Shown here: positions 49,301 through 61,927 of the stretch, in pieces
Position numbering within the stretch: position 1 is the stretch's first letter
How the letters are laid out: each line of letters starts with the position of its first letter
DNA from: Panax quinquefolius
Lineage: Eukaryota > Streptophyta > Magnoliopsida > Apiales > Araliaceae
Direction: 5' to 3'
Assembly (NCBI GenBank): GCA_020205615.1
Contig: CM035171.1
Coordinates: 10,538,160-10,602,159 of the forward strand
DNA: 64,000 nt
Position numbers and translations under genes: made by a program
The notes under the pieces: model-generated
The model's input: only the letters and a program-made list of their open reading frames with translations
Database searches by the model: none
Told to the model about the DNA's origin: nothing

Positions 49301-52300
49301 AATGTAACTACCACATACCAGTAAGAGTTTCTTATGTTTCTTGCGCTGCGGAAGAATTCCAAGAGCGTCTAGCATTGATTCATCGAGTTCTGTATATCAG
49401 AAGATTTTGTAAGGGAATATACAGGAGTCAGGAGTAGAGGTGAAATAAGCTGAATAAGGTCAACGCTACAACCTTTTGTTTGCAATAATGTAGCCAACAC
49501 ACTCAAAGAACCCAAAACTTGAACATCATCCCCATTGGTTACATAAGAAAGCAATGCATCCCTACCCATAACAAAGATCATAATGATGAGCCTTCAAATT
49601 CATTTTGAATAAATATGTTTAAATTTTCTCAGAATACAGTAAGTGATTATAAACTTTAAGATGACAAGAAGTGAAAGAAGAAGGCACTCTAAATAACCAG
49701 TAAATGTAAACATTGCAATATGTTTTTGATAAAAGAAGAAAAGAAAGTATAGGAAAAAGAAGAAAATGCATGTGCGTGTATGTATTTAAGTATAATTTTG
49801 CAAAGAACAAAATCAAGTAATGTACCTGAATAGTCATATGCTTAACACAATATAAGCACAGATGATTAACAACAAAACTAGCAGTTACCCCACAATACTT
49901 GACTGCTTTTGTGCAATAACCCACTCAACTTTTAATTTATGCAACTGTACCATTAAACTAATAAAAATATTTTAATTAAGTCTTTCTGTCAAATTCATCA
50001 AACGTTCGTTTACTATTATCCTGTGTGGTAGCAAATAAAATTATTAGAAACAACATGGATTTACCAATTGGATTTGGTCACAAATCAGAGAAGGCTTGCG
50101 GAGACGAACCAAGACAATTACAAAATCAAAAAGAAGAAGCATGAATTCAGAAGCGAATTCCTCACCGGAATTCTCCCATATTCAATTCAATCTCTCTCAT
50201 TCCATATCCATCGGTGCCCCTGAAGTCGACAACACCATTCTCTCGACCCAAAAACACCCTAAATACCCCCTGACCTAACACCTCTCCTCAAACCCCATAT
50301 ACGACCAAGGCTGAGCTCCTTGCTTCCCTCATCGCTACTCCAAAGACGGCATTGCCCAGGGCATCCACAATCACAAGCTAGCGTTTGTAAAGAAAGCAAC
50401 CTTTACGTGTGGGAAATTACAAAGCTTTGGTGAGTACTTAGTAGTCCAAATTCAAGAATTGATAGCCGTCTTTGCGAGATGAAAATTAATTTATGACATA
50501 CCATAGATAAATAACATGATAATTGCATGCAGGTGTAAAAAATTGAACCAAAATTTTTTTGATCCAAATCATGAAAATAGTAGTTCACATTTGTAGGTGA
50601 TTATTGAACATGTGTGTATATGTATAGACAGATATATATGAGAGAGGAGAGAGAGAATTGATGGATACAGTTGGAGATGGGGGAGAGTGTCATAACATTA
50701 AAGTTTACATATACTGCCAACTTCCCCAACAGTCATTAATTTTGAAGTTTTGACTTCAATTTTTTCTCATATAAATACGTATACAATATCTCATAGTTGT
50801 TAAGAGTTGCTCCCGGGAAGACAAGTCGTCTGAGCGACTTGGTGTGTAAGTCGAGCGACCAAGAAAGGAAGTCAAGAAGACGGAATTCGCCGAGGTGGCG
50901 ACTTGATCATTGGATTGGATCGACCCAAATGTCAATTGGGTTAAAAAAAAAAAACGACTTCAGGCAAAGAAGGAAAAGCCATTTGTCACGATTCACAGTA
51001 CAAAAGGGAAGAGCGAGCGAGCGAGAGAGAAATAGCATACCAAAGATTGCGCGACTCTACTCCGACCGATGGCGTTGCAAGTATTCTCTTCTTCTTCTTC
51101 TTTCTTCTTTCTTCTTCTATTCTTCTATTCTTTATTCTTCTTTCTTTTCTTCTTTTTCTTCTTCCCTCTTTTTCTTTTTTTTTTTTTTCAGTATACTTTT
51201 TTTCATTTTTTTTTTGGCTACCGATACCAAGTTTTTTTTGTTGCCTCTAGTGCTTTCTGCTACTCCTTAGGTCCAAAAATGAAAGTGAATATATATATAT
51301 GTACGCTTTACTTCATATATATAATTATGATTTATTACTTCTATAATCTTGGATGGGAAAAATTGTATAGTTATAAACTTATAATTAATTATCTAGTGTT
51401 TCTCCTGCTACAAGTGTAATTGATATACACCTTACTCTTATAAAATAGTGCATGAAAGCAACAGTGAGAATATTATTCTAAATTTCATCTTTTGTTACTT
51501 TTGTTTAATGTTATTTGCTGCTTATTTGAATTGTAATGAACACTTGCTTTTAGTTTTTTTTTTTAATATCAAATGACTTTGGTAATGACAATATTAATGT
51601 ATGTGTTTCAAATAGTATTTGATAATGTTTTTTGAAATAATAATCAAATGACTTTGGATTGATGGCAAAATATTAACTTCTTTTGTTTGTTTTTTTTCAA
51701 AAAGACTAAAAAAAATAAATTTGATTTAATGTTGAATTTGGGTTGATTTGAAATAAAAAATAATGTAAGTAAATGTCATGTTTTGTTATATGTATCCAAA
51801 TATACATCAGATATATATATATATTTTATAGTTGTTTAAAAAAACAAAAAACAAATTTAAAGGTCCGCGTTTTAAGCTTCTGTCAGGGATATATATATAT
51901 ATATATAATTTTACAAGTATAAATTGTACATAGGAAATGACTTGTCGACTTATGGACGACTAGTCGGGAGCCTAATCGACTAGTTGATTAAGCTCCCGGC
52001 CAATGACTAGACTCGACTTTATGACTTGACAACTATGCAATATCCCCAGCACGAGCTCGAAAACTCTAGAAGCAATCCATGGAGGCCTGGTTATTGAAGA
52101 ATGGAAAAGGTCAATGGTTTAAAAAGAAAAAGAGATTGCAAACTAAATTGATGAAGAGCATAAAGTTATAGAAAGAATATGCAGACGTCAAAAGGAATGG
52201 AGAAGAAAGAGATGGACAGAAATATAAGGGCTATTTATGCCACGTAGGATTATAAAAAACAGACGTTTAATTAATTCAACGAAATGGCCTGATTAAAATA

Positions 52301-55300
52301 GTTTGATGGGACCATTGCATAAATTAAAAGTTGAGTGGGTTATTGCACAAAATGGGTCAAGTATAGTGAGGTAACTGCTAATTTTACCAATAATTAACAC
52401 AAAATATTTATGTATAAATAATTTATGGTATATATTCCAAATATAGCAATTCACATCACAAACAATTTGAACTGTCCAGCAACAGAAAATTGATGACACC
52501 ATTTAAAGTTTAGAACAAAATGATGGTTCCTGCCTCTTCTAACTTGCTAAAATAGTAGATTAAAAGAGAAACCTAATAGTAGAATAAAATAGACTTGCTA
52601 AAATATTGATCATGCTCGGGTCCCATGGAACAATGACATACATACTTGAAAAATAACACTTCTCTAACTTATAAGCAAAAGTAGGTAAAGCATTACTTTT
52701 AAACTAGTTGAAATTAAACTAGAAAGCTAATTTAAAAAGTTAATATTGAAGACGATGAAGAAACATCGGTGGAAGAGAATGCATCCTACAAGTAGCCCCC
52801 TGGACGAGTTTGGGGAAGATTTATAAAATGACCATTCTAATATTGTTCTAACTCCCAACTGTGAAATCATATTTTGGTTCGATACCATGCCTATGACATG
52901 TCTGCTTGTGTTCTTGAAACCTCAATTAAATTAGGGTTATGAATAATAACAAAACAAAGGACATGGATTTAGGAAAAAACAAATATCATCATTCGATATC
53001 TCCAATAGTATAAAACTCAGAAGGTGACTAATCTAATAAAGGTCCCAGGTCTGTAGCACATAAGAAGAAAGGAACCTACCCACTTAACTGTTTGTAATCC
53101 CTCAGTCCGACTTTACTTGTCCTCTTTTTTTGATTGAATGGCATTGCTTTTAAGACATGACGAAAACATATTTCTAGATTCTTTTGTGTAAATTAATATA
53201 GGTGAAAATATAAACCAGAAAATGTAAAACCGTTTCTTAAATGTATTGTACAACTTTTTTTGGCATTCATTAAATTGCATGCTAAATATACAAAGGGAAA
53301 ATAAAAGAATTAGGCATGAAAAGTAATGTTGCATTACCTTATAGCTAGATGTGAGCCTTTACAATCGTGTAGGAAGACATCTTCTAGTTGAATTTCTGAA
53401 GAACCAGTTAAGCTTGGAATTGTAACTTGAAAGCTTCCAGAATCAAACTCTAAATCAAGGTTACCATTGGATGTCTCTGGGATTTCATGAGCAAAAGCAG
53501 GGCCAGATGTGCAGCCATTAATTTTAGCTTCAAAACTTGGTGTGAAGGATTCTATGTGACAGAAAAGAGCAGCAGCAACAGTGTTCGCCAGATCTTTAAT
53601 TTTAACAATTCGCAAAATGCAACAAAGAAAATACAGTGAAGTGACAGCAGCAATATTTGCCTCCTGGGTGTAGAAGACTTGAGAGGTTAGAAAAGGCAGG
53701 TTCCTCACAGACGATCAACAAAAATAATTTAGTGAGCCCCAACCAAAATAAAGTTAAATAAAAGGAGAGAGAATATACATATACACGGACAATCTCCATC
53801 CTCAGAGAAGGAAGAAGCAACGGAAATATCAAATGCTTCAGTAAGTTGTCCGTAATTAACCTCCCAACATCAGGAATCCCAGCAGATATAACATCACTAA
53901 AATAGTACAGATTATCTTCAATTTCATCAACAGCAGACAGAATTTTAGAGGTTGATTCAGGATCATTGTTCCTGTCTCGCATACCAAATGAACAATTCTT
54001 AAATAGTGAAAGCAATATCCACAATCATATAAAACAGACAATTAGAAATCTTACATTGAAGTGTTTAACACCAATCCATTTAAATTGATACACTGCTCCC
54101 GGAAAAATTTAACTAAATTCAGAAAATAATCTGCATGTGGAATGCTGGAAACATATTTATTGACACATTCATCACCAACTGAAAACAAATGTATGGATAT
54201 AACAAGATTATAATTAGTGGGATGAAAGAAGCTTTTAGAAAGAGAAAAATGAGGGTAGAAAAGGGCCCAAATTAACTCACCATGATAAACATTTAGTGTC
54301 AAAGCACGTACGGCAGTACGAACCATGCTCTCTTCATGGAAAGCAAATCGTATAGCTTCAACATAAAGAGGAAATGCAACTACTTCATCCTAAATACACA
54401 AAAATAAATAAATAATAATAATAATAATAATAATAGGATCAAAAAGGAAAAATAGTTTTGAGATAGACAGATACATACAAAAGCAAGATTTGTTGCCTTA
54501 GATGAACAACAAGAATCATCAGAAAGGAATGTGAAATATTAATAAAAAGAGTGACCCCTGCACTTCTTAACTACCAAGAATGAAAATTCCACACAAAACC
54601 ACATTAGAGTGCAATTGAAAAGAACACGGATATTCCTATATGTATGTTTGGTTGCACATGAATATTCACATGATGAAAAAAATTTTGAAATGTCACAAAA
54701 ATGAGATATCTATTAACAGCATCGAGAAATTTTAGCTATTACAAGTACCCACTCCAAGGACGTCAAAAGAAAGGCAATATGGGAGGTTGCTTTGAAATTT
54801 GAGAATAACCTTATTTTGTTGAGCGTGAAACCTATTAGTACCATAAAACAAGTTTAAGAGCACTATGACAGCGCAAGAAAAACCATGGCCAAACTTTCAT
54901 CATTTTTCCAATAGGAAAACAAAGTTCCTGTTTCAACCCCAAAAATAACCTCAAAACGTCACCTAGATTCCTAGGATAGCAGTTGCAAATACCACACATG
55001 GAAAGTGAATAAAGCAAGTGTATGATCAATTTCACAAATCATATAGATGTGGCTACAATTAAATAATAATGACATGTAGAATTCTAAGCTATATATATTT
55101 CTAGTTGGAAATTAGTGGCAAAAGAAAATTATGACGGTACAAATAATAAATGAAGACAGATGGGCTTACATTTCGAGTCTTAAAGAGTAGAGAAATTGTA
55201 TTCTTGTTCAACTTTCCACTTATTGCTCTGTCATAAAAAAAAACATGTATTGCAAGTACAACGATTGGTGAGGGGAGAAAAGCCAAATAATGAAGTATAA

Positions 55301-57830
55301 AAAGTATATTGAAATTTAAAAGAGTTGTTCTTGGGAAACCAAAGAGTACAATATGATAAATAACCTGTTGTAAACAACAAACCTTAAAAACGAAATGTAG
55401 TGCGACAATATCTCTTCATTCCGGAAGTCAAAGGTATAAGTTATGAGGTAGTTCATATGTTCATTACTGAACAAATAATCTGCAAAGTGTTCAAATGAAA
55501 GAACAACTCTATCATTTCAACAGAATTAGGCTTCTGAAAAAGAGGTGTCCAACCAACTCACATATGGACAACAAGAAGAATAAGGGGAAAAAAGAAAAAA
55601 AGAGAAAGAAAAACCAACTCACATATGGACTGTTCACTTTTTAGGTTCTGAATCATAATGCTCACAGTCTGCAACAACTGAAGTGAAACAATCACAGTTC
55701 TACTAATTTTTAGTACACGTACAAACTCCCCCATGACTTGCTTCTCCATAAAAAAACTGCCAAATAACCAGAATGGGTATAAAATTACTTCAACATAGTT
55801 AAGAAAATACAAATCAAGATAAAAAAGAGTATTGAGGAGTCTCACTCAAAGAATGTAGCGTCATGTTGGTCGCCATATGTTATTAACTCCGCAATTGATC
55901 TCAGTGCCTCGATCACCAAATCCTTCAGGACATAAGATAAAGTAAGAACATTTCAGACATGATGAAAGAATGATACTGAATGCGATAAATATACAGGATA
56001 TAGAAAGATGGTAAAGATGAGAAATATATATTAATTACCTTGTTAATCTCATTAACAATTTGAACCTTCATCAGCTGATCAGTTAGATATCTGGACCCAA
56101 AAAATATACATTAATATGAAAATTAAGAAAGTTGAAAGTTTCATATAATCAACGTATTAGTTGCATATTTGGGTAAAACCAGTGTGAAAGAAAAGAAGAA
56201 AGAGAAAGCAACAAACAGAATAAAAACATCATAGTTTCACTCCCGACACCATTTCAACATTTGCGCTACCCCTTGATGCCCCGTCGCCGTCATTGTGCAA
56301 AACCTTCCCCTTTCTCTTTGAACTCTCCAAAACATCCCTATCCTATAATTTCTCAAATCCCAAATACCAGAAAGCTTGGAAGTGTACGAAAGGTAACATA
56401 CTAAGGTTAGAAAAAAGAGGTAGAGAGAGAACATAACGGAATTGATAGAGCTGAATTATGTCAGTCCAACAGAAAAAGAAGTAAGGACTTCCATAACTAG
56501 ATTTTGCAAATATCTAGTCCATAGGTTCTTCTAGACTATATTTCCTCTGATTTTGAGTCAAGTGAACAAGTATGTGTATAACTAGAGCTTCATAAGCTTT
56601 TCTTCTATAGCATTGTAGCCTAAAACCACTTTAAAACCTGGTACAGAAAACCCCAAACAATAAAAGTTGCAGTCAACAATTTCTCAAAAGACTGGTCTGC
56701 GTAGAGTCACTTACCTTCAGGGTTCCCTCAGGAACTTTTATTTCCTGCCGAATATATCGAATCCAAATGTACAAGAACTAAGATGTCTTGTACATTCTAC
56801 ATAAGTAGAGTTCCTCGTACCCGATTTCGTTTCACATACCTAGTTGATTAGTTGAGTGGTAGCGTCTTTAACAACTATAATAATAGATCACCTTTGACCG
56901 CCTCATTAAAGTGGTACCTTCAACCATGTTTTATATCTTATCATAGATCCCTTGAGAAAAGGAGATGATTTATATTTCATGGGCAAGATGTCTCTCGATT
57001 CTCACAACAAGAAAGTCCTTTTTTTATTGATAATTCAAAAGACAAAATGACTTGGTATTGAAAAAGTCTTCAACCAATCAAGATCAATCCAAAGGAAACC
57101 CCCCCAAAAAAAAAGGCCCTTTCATTGTCAAGGAAGTATTGAAAGGAGAAGCCAAAAAGATAACTAAATGGCAATGTTGGGCCATCAATATTTATGATTG
57201 ATTAAATTTTATACTTTGGAGTAAACAATCTTATTCAATGAAAGTTTTATTTTATCAGCAGAGGTAATGATTGAGAATTTGAGATGATTTCTGCAAATAA
57301 TTAAGGAAGATTGGACATAATCTCCGGGGTGGCAAACTAACTAATTAGCATTTTTTATTGCCTGCAGTTAGCTCATCCAAAAGACAATTCTGCAATAATA
57401 GTTACGAGGACAGAGCACAAAAAAACTCCTGGTTCAACCACTTTTTTTATTATCCCCACCTAAACACCTCCATTGTTAAAACCTTGTGAAAAAACTGAGC
57501 ACTCTGGGTATCCCGTGGAAACAAAAGATAACTAAATGGTTAGGATTTAGGAAACTAAACACATAACTAGAGCCAAAAAGAGAAACATGTTAATTCAATC
57601 ATAAAATAACTACACAAACCATTGGACAATTGCAACATAAATCCACATACTTTATTTTGATTCTGAGAAAGATAACATTTGAAATTTCAAAATTCGAAGT
57701 CTAATTTATCCTGCTTCTGAAATTTTTAACACTAAAAACCTATAAAAAAAAGTGAAGGGTATAAAAAATAGACTTACCTGAGCTGGTCCAAAGAAAATCG
57801 ATCTCTGGATCTCCAGAATGAAAACCGCAT
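43366..57830 (-). CDS. TT9: CLEC16A/FPL-domain protein, ortholog of Arabidopsis TT9/GFS9
   Basis: Minus strand, 21 coding exons: 57830-57778, 56090-56039, 55922-55846, 55756-55623, 55479-55383, 55227-55170, 54389-54281, 54178-54055, 53971-53785, 53663-53338, 49561-49473, 49389-49319, 48635-48525, 48115-48050, 47482-47345, 46374-46269, 46179-46108, 45683-45631, 45275-45116, 44889-44723, 43689-43366. All junctions are GT..AG and in phase, giving 857 residues. The start reads MRFSFWRSRDRFSLDQL. The FPL domain covers about residues 18-180 (FFMEKQVMGEF, ISGKLNKNTISLL, AFPLYVEAIRFAFHEE, FPL at 163-165). Later landmarks are WDGGWLFRQLLPYSE, VLCDEWRKCKR and TSGWVVLAEELPLKPHYGVV. In Arabidopsis TT9/GFS9 is a peripheral Golgi protein needed for vacuolar trafficking and flavonoid accumulation; animal CLEC16A acts in endosome/autophagy pathways. 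Intron 10 is 3.8 kb because of inserted elements. Confidence 0.93.
44170..44284. mobile_element. MITE in TT9 intron 20
   Basis: Inverted ends CTGTTTGGAACTTGGAAAAT and CTGTTTGAAACTTGGAAAAT (reverse complement of the right end) enclose about 115 bp with no coding capacity. Well inside the intron, so it should be removed by splicing. Confidence 0.6.
49874..52385. mobile_element. MULE-type element inside TT9 intron 10
   Basis: Inverted ends of about 90 bp or more: left (A)AAACTAGCAGTTACC...CTTTTGTGCAATAACCCACTC and right (reverse complement) AAAATTAGCAGTTACC...TTTTGTGCAATAACCCACTC, both continuing into AACTTTTAATTTATGCAA. The inner left part (about 50080-50390) has higher GC and a broken frame (TKAELLASLIATPKTALP) that I do not recognise; it may be a captured exon. 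A hAT-like element is nested at 50792-52037. A related ATTAACA sequence lies on both flanks, but a 9-bp duplication is not resolved. No transposase. Confidence 0.72.
50792..52037. mobile_element. hAT-like element nested in the intronic MULE
   Basis: Flanked by CAATATCT (50784-50791) and CAATATCC (52038-52045), 7 of 8 matching. Tips are CATAGTTGTTAAG and, reversed, CATAGTTGTCAAG. Subterminal regions carry repeated GACTTG/CGACTAGTCG and GGGAGC motifs, usual for hAT ends. The centre holds a long T/C-rich run (51075-51240) and short (TA)n. 1246 bp, no transposase. Confidence 0.78.
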
Positions 57831-59274
57831 GATTGTACGAAATCAGAACTGGTTCCTCTTTGATTTTAAAAGCATTCTGAATGACTTGAATTAAGAAGCA
57901 ATTCCTAACGCGCTTGAAGTTCTTGGATACTGATCGAACAGTCGGAGTGGGTTTGCTATGTAAGAAATATCATCAATTAATGGGTGATCGATACAACTAG
58001 AAATACAGATAGATATATATATTAAATATATAGTAAAGGAAAACCGGTGGGAAAATTACCTCCGATCAGTGCCAATATGACGAGCCTTTGATGGAGATCC
58101 TAAGACTATTAGAGCTGGCCTGGGGCATTCTGTTCATATATAAATAGAATTTAATTAATGGACCCGACATAAAGACTTTTTTGCAAAAAATAGTGAGATA
58201 TTTTTAAAATTTATATAACATGTCGAATATAAATGTTAGTTTCCTTTATATATCTTTTGTGGGGATAAAATTGTACTTCAGCTAGTGTATATAATTACTT
58301 TCATTTTAGAACTTACACCATTACAATATATAATAAATTAAATTTAGGAATACATTTTACAGAGTATTAAATCTAAGAATAATACAATTTGACATTTTAA
58401 ATTAATTATAGTGTAATCTTAATATTAATTTAATATTAAGTTTAAATGAAATTTAACATTCATAGCTCTCCTACATTTATTTTTATTTTGTCATCTATTG
58501 TTATAACAAGTAAAATTTTTGAAAATAATAATAATTTCAAAAAAAATCCTCTAAAATAATAATGAGATCACAACATGTGAGAAGGACCTAGTATAATTTT
58601 CACTTATAAAAATATTAATTTTCTAAATAAATATTTCCCCGTACATTTCAAATTGTAAGATCCCATAGTTGGCGGGAGAAGACCCACGCTTGGTCAGTGG
58701 GTCGAGTACCCACTCACGGTCACTAGGACTGAATATGGTGCGGTTTGAAACTCAAATCGTACATAAAATTGTTTAGATGCAATTTTATAATTTTAAAATC
58801 GCATACGTAAATCGCCATGACGTGCGGTCTGCAATTTGAAGCTTTTGAGTGCGATTTCAGCCCAAAATCAATTGAAACAATAAAATTTTATGCAATTTAA
58901 ATTAACAATTTAGCATCACACAATATTATATAAATACCACATTGATAACACACACAACCTTACTTATAATGTTTTGTCTAGAAAAAGTTAAATATAATCA
59001 AACTCAAACCGTAAATTCGCTTTTATATAATGTAGGGTGTGACTAATTAATGTTGAACATAAAATGATAAAATAATATAATTATTTAACGAGTCTCGTGC
59101 TTATTATCATATTTCACGTATTTGTTCGTATTTATTTAATATCGATAAAATTTGTTATCATATATAACACTATTTATATAAAGAAAAATAAATAATACAT
59201 AAGTTTAACCTTTTAAGTTTAGGATAATAATATTAGAAATATATATATATATATGAACTAGTATGGGGTTAAAT
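57831..59274. other. Upstream region of TT9 and AT-rich flank
   Basis: The first 300 bp beside the TT9 ATG should hold its 5' UTR. On the minus strand a TATTTATATATG box lies at about 58134-58146, a plausible TATA box about 310 bp before the ATG. A GTAATTTTCC donor-like site near 58060 hints at a leader intron. 58730-59035 contains repeated GTGCGGTTTGAAAC/AAATCGCAT-type sequence ending in CTCAAACCGTAAAT, perhaps a decayed hAT-type MITE. No gene. Confidence 0.45.
58134..58146 (-). promoter_or_regulatory. Putative TATA box of TT9
   Basis: The minus strand reads CTATTTATATATGAAC about 310 bp upstream of the start codon. Placement suits a plant core promoter, but this rests on the motif alone in an AT-rich region. 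Confidence 0.35.
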
Positions 59275-61667
59275 ACATTTTACCCCACTATACTCGATCT
59301 CGGTTTACAAATGCATCACTGAACTGGAAATTTTGATGGTCAACTCGTTGAACTATAATTTTTTTATAAAAAAATAAATTTTCCGTCTAAAAGTGTTAAA
59401 AGTTAACGGAATGTTTACGTGGCAGCACATTAGATGTTTATTGATGCGATTGAAGAACAAGCGTGTCAGTTTATGAAAAGATTTGATCCAATGACAATTC
59501 GGTAATTTCTGCCAAGTCTGGGGTGTCAAATTTTAGCATTTTCGGAGTCTAATTTCATTGAAAGCGGGTCAACGTTCAAAAGTCACATTCCATCGTTTAG
59601 GCATTCAAAAATACATTTTACTATTTTTGGGTTATTTTTATAATTTTTCTTATTAGTTTTCCTTTTTCGTTTTGGATTCAGTTTTTAGGATTTTGTTATT
59701 TAAACGTTTGTTATGACTGGGAGACTCAATTTTTTATGAATAATAGACTTTTCTTATTTTTCAAAATTCTCTTAATTAGAATTTTGTTGCCTATTTCCTG
59801 AAATTTGTAGAATCAACAGGTTGTAGAAGGTTATCGTTTTAATAATCGCAAGCATTTGCCTCAACAATTGATAACAGTTTTTACATTTACTTCCGCTTAC
59901 GTCACTTATGTGTATATTCAACAATTAAAAACACAACAATTGTCAATTCTATAACAAATAGTTAATCAAAATATAAATCAAATTAATGTACATAACAAAT
60001 AGTTAAATTAATAATAAATATATTAATGTATACTTTTTATATATATATTTATATAAAATTAAAGAATTCATATTATTTTTTATTTTTAAATATTTTAAGT
60101 TAACTTTAAAAATAAAAATTTATCTAATATTTTGAAATGGAAGTATTATTATTATTATCATAATTATTAATATTATTATTATAATTATTATATTATTATT
60201 ATCATAATTATAATAATTATTATTATTACTTTTATTATAATAATTATTATTATAATTATAATATTTAAAAATAAATTACTACCAAAACAACCATTATATT
60301 TTACAAAACAAATTAAACTAAAAGAACAAATTAAAACTTAATGTAAAAATATAAAAAGAAAATTTGGGCAACTAAAAGAACAAATTAAAGCTTATAATTC
60401 ATTCAGTAGGTACAAAGAACAATCTGATCAATCAAATTCATCATTCAGTTGAACCAAGATTAAAAGAACAATCCGATCAGGTGACATATTATCCGATCAA
60501 TACAGAATAGTCTGCACAAAACAGATGACCAAACCACACAAAATAGAAGACCCCAAAATCAAAAACAAGAACTGATTTGCACCGAACATACCCATATTCC
60601 AACGGGGTCAAAAACAGTCGCCATTATTTCCGACGAGATAGGGGTAGAAGGTCAAATAAAACCAACAATAAACCAATCAATCAGTTTCAAAACAATAACA
60701 ATAAAATCTTATAAATTATAACACAACCCAAGATGACACAACTAAGGTAATAACAGATCAATAACCAGACTCTGTTCTTGGATTAAGAAAAATAAAAAAT
60801 GATAACCCAGATCGGTACCATCAATGACAAATCAAAAGACAATAAATCAAACTAGTACCATTAAAGACTAAAACAAGGATCCCAAATCAAAACATTAAGT
60901 ATTAAACAAATATGAAATCCAAGAATCAGAAAGCACGCAGATTAAAAGCAAGGCAAAGAGCCCATCCAAGAATACAAAGGATAACCGGAAAATAGGATCA
61001 AGAACTCAAAAAATCGACGATAACAGATCAAGATTTGAATAATGAAGAGAATGAAACAAAACCCATAAATCCAGATCTGAACATATCCATCTTCCAAAAG
61101 TCCCAAACACCATCAAATCGTCAAGATCCGAACCCAAAGCCAATTTTTCTTAATCTCCATTTCTCGTCTGGTTGGAGCCTTCATCTCTTTCAAACCCCCT
61201 TTCTCTCTCCTCAAGCTCGGTGCCCGACAAGTACTCATCAGGTCCATTCAATCCCCTTCACATTTTGTGATTGATACATAATTCAAGAAATAAACTTTTT
61301 TTTCACAAATTCAAGTTCAACTCTATATGTTATTATACACTAAAACAAAAATAAACACGAGCCAAGATTTTAATGTTGTTAAGCTTTTATCTTTTCAATA
61401 TTTTTATTTTATTAGCAGTAATTTGTTTTATTTAATTTATTTTCTAATGTGGCAACAACTAGGATGATAGCACATGACGATTGTATGACGTGGATATTCA
61501 TTTAAAAGTGACATGAATGTTTTGTTAAAAGTAAACTCATTTAACGGATTTTGTAACGATTTGAAAATAATTTGTAGTTCAATGTTTCGTCGATTGAAAA
61601 TTTTCGATTCAAATGATGTATTTGAACCGGCGAATTGAATAGAGTAGTAGAAAAATGTATTTAACCC
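59275..61667. mobile_element. MULE with diverged ends and a decayed 9-bp target duplication
   Basis: Ends are inverted copies: left GGGGTTAAATACATTTT and right (reversed) GGGTTAAATACATTTTT. Weaker similarity continues for about 200 bp to ACGTGGCAGCACAT / GTGCTATCATCC. Flanks AACTAGTAT (59266-59274) and AACTAATAC (61668-61676) match in 7 of 9 bases. The left half is very AT-rich (60000-60300). 60570-61270 is less AT-rich and includes an ORF at 61035-61274 with no recognisable domain; it may be captured host leader sequence. No transposase. Confidence 0.75.
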
Positions 61668-61676
61668 AACTAATAC

Positions 61677-61927
61677 GTAGATATATAAACATAGTGATGG
61701 ATAACAGTGACTAAAATTTGTTGATGAACTTGTTCTTGTAAATTATTATTGTTATTATAATGATGATGATGGTATGTTAAATCATATTCCTATTAAAATT
61801 TATAAATCACTCTAAACAACTTGGCTTCTTTATCTTGTTGGTGTATGGTGCAATTTCAGTTTTATGCATGCGATTTTAACTAGTAACCAAACCTAAATCG
61901 TAAATTTAATTTTTCAACCCACCTAAA
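61677..61927. other. Short intergenic stretch
   Basis: AT-rich. 61845-61905 (GGTGCAATTTCAGTTTTATG, GCGATTTTAAC) resembles the repeat-like stretch near 58735. No gene. Confidence 0.5.

Noticed and set aside
51047..51419. Overlapping plus-strand frames rich in Phe, Ser and Leu
   Set aside because: They translate a T/C-rich low-complexity run inside a hAT-like element in a TT9 intron; no domain and no start context.
58660..58760. CCCATAGTTGGCGGGAG... region considered as a tRNA or small RNA gene
   Set aside because: No cloverleaf or A/B box pair could be fitted by eye.
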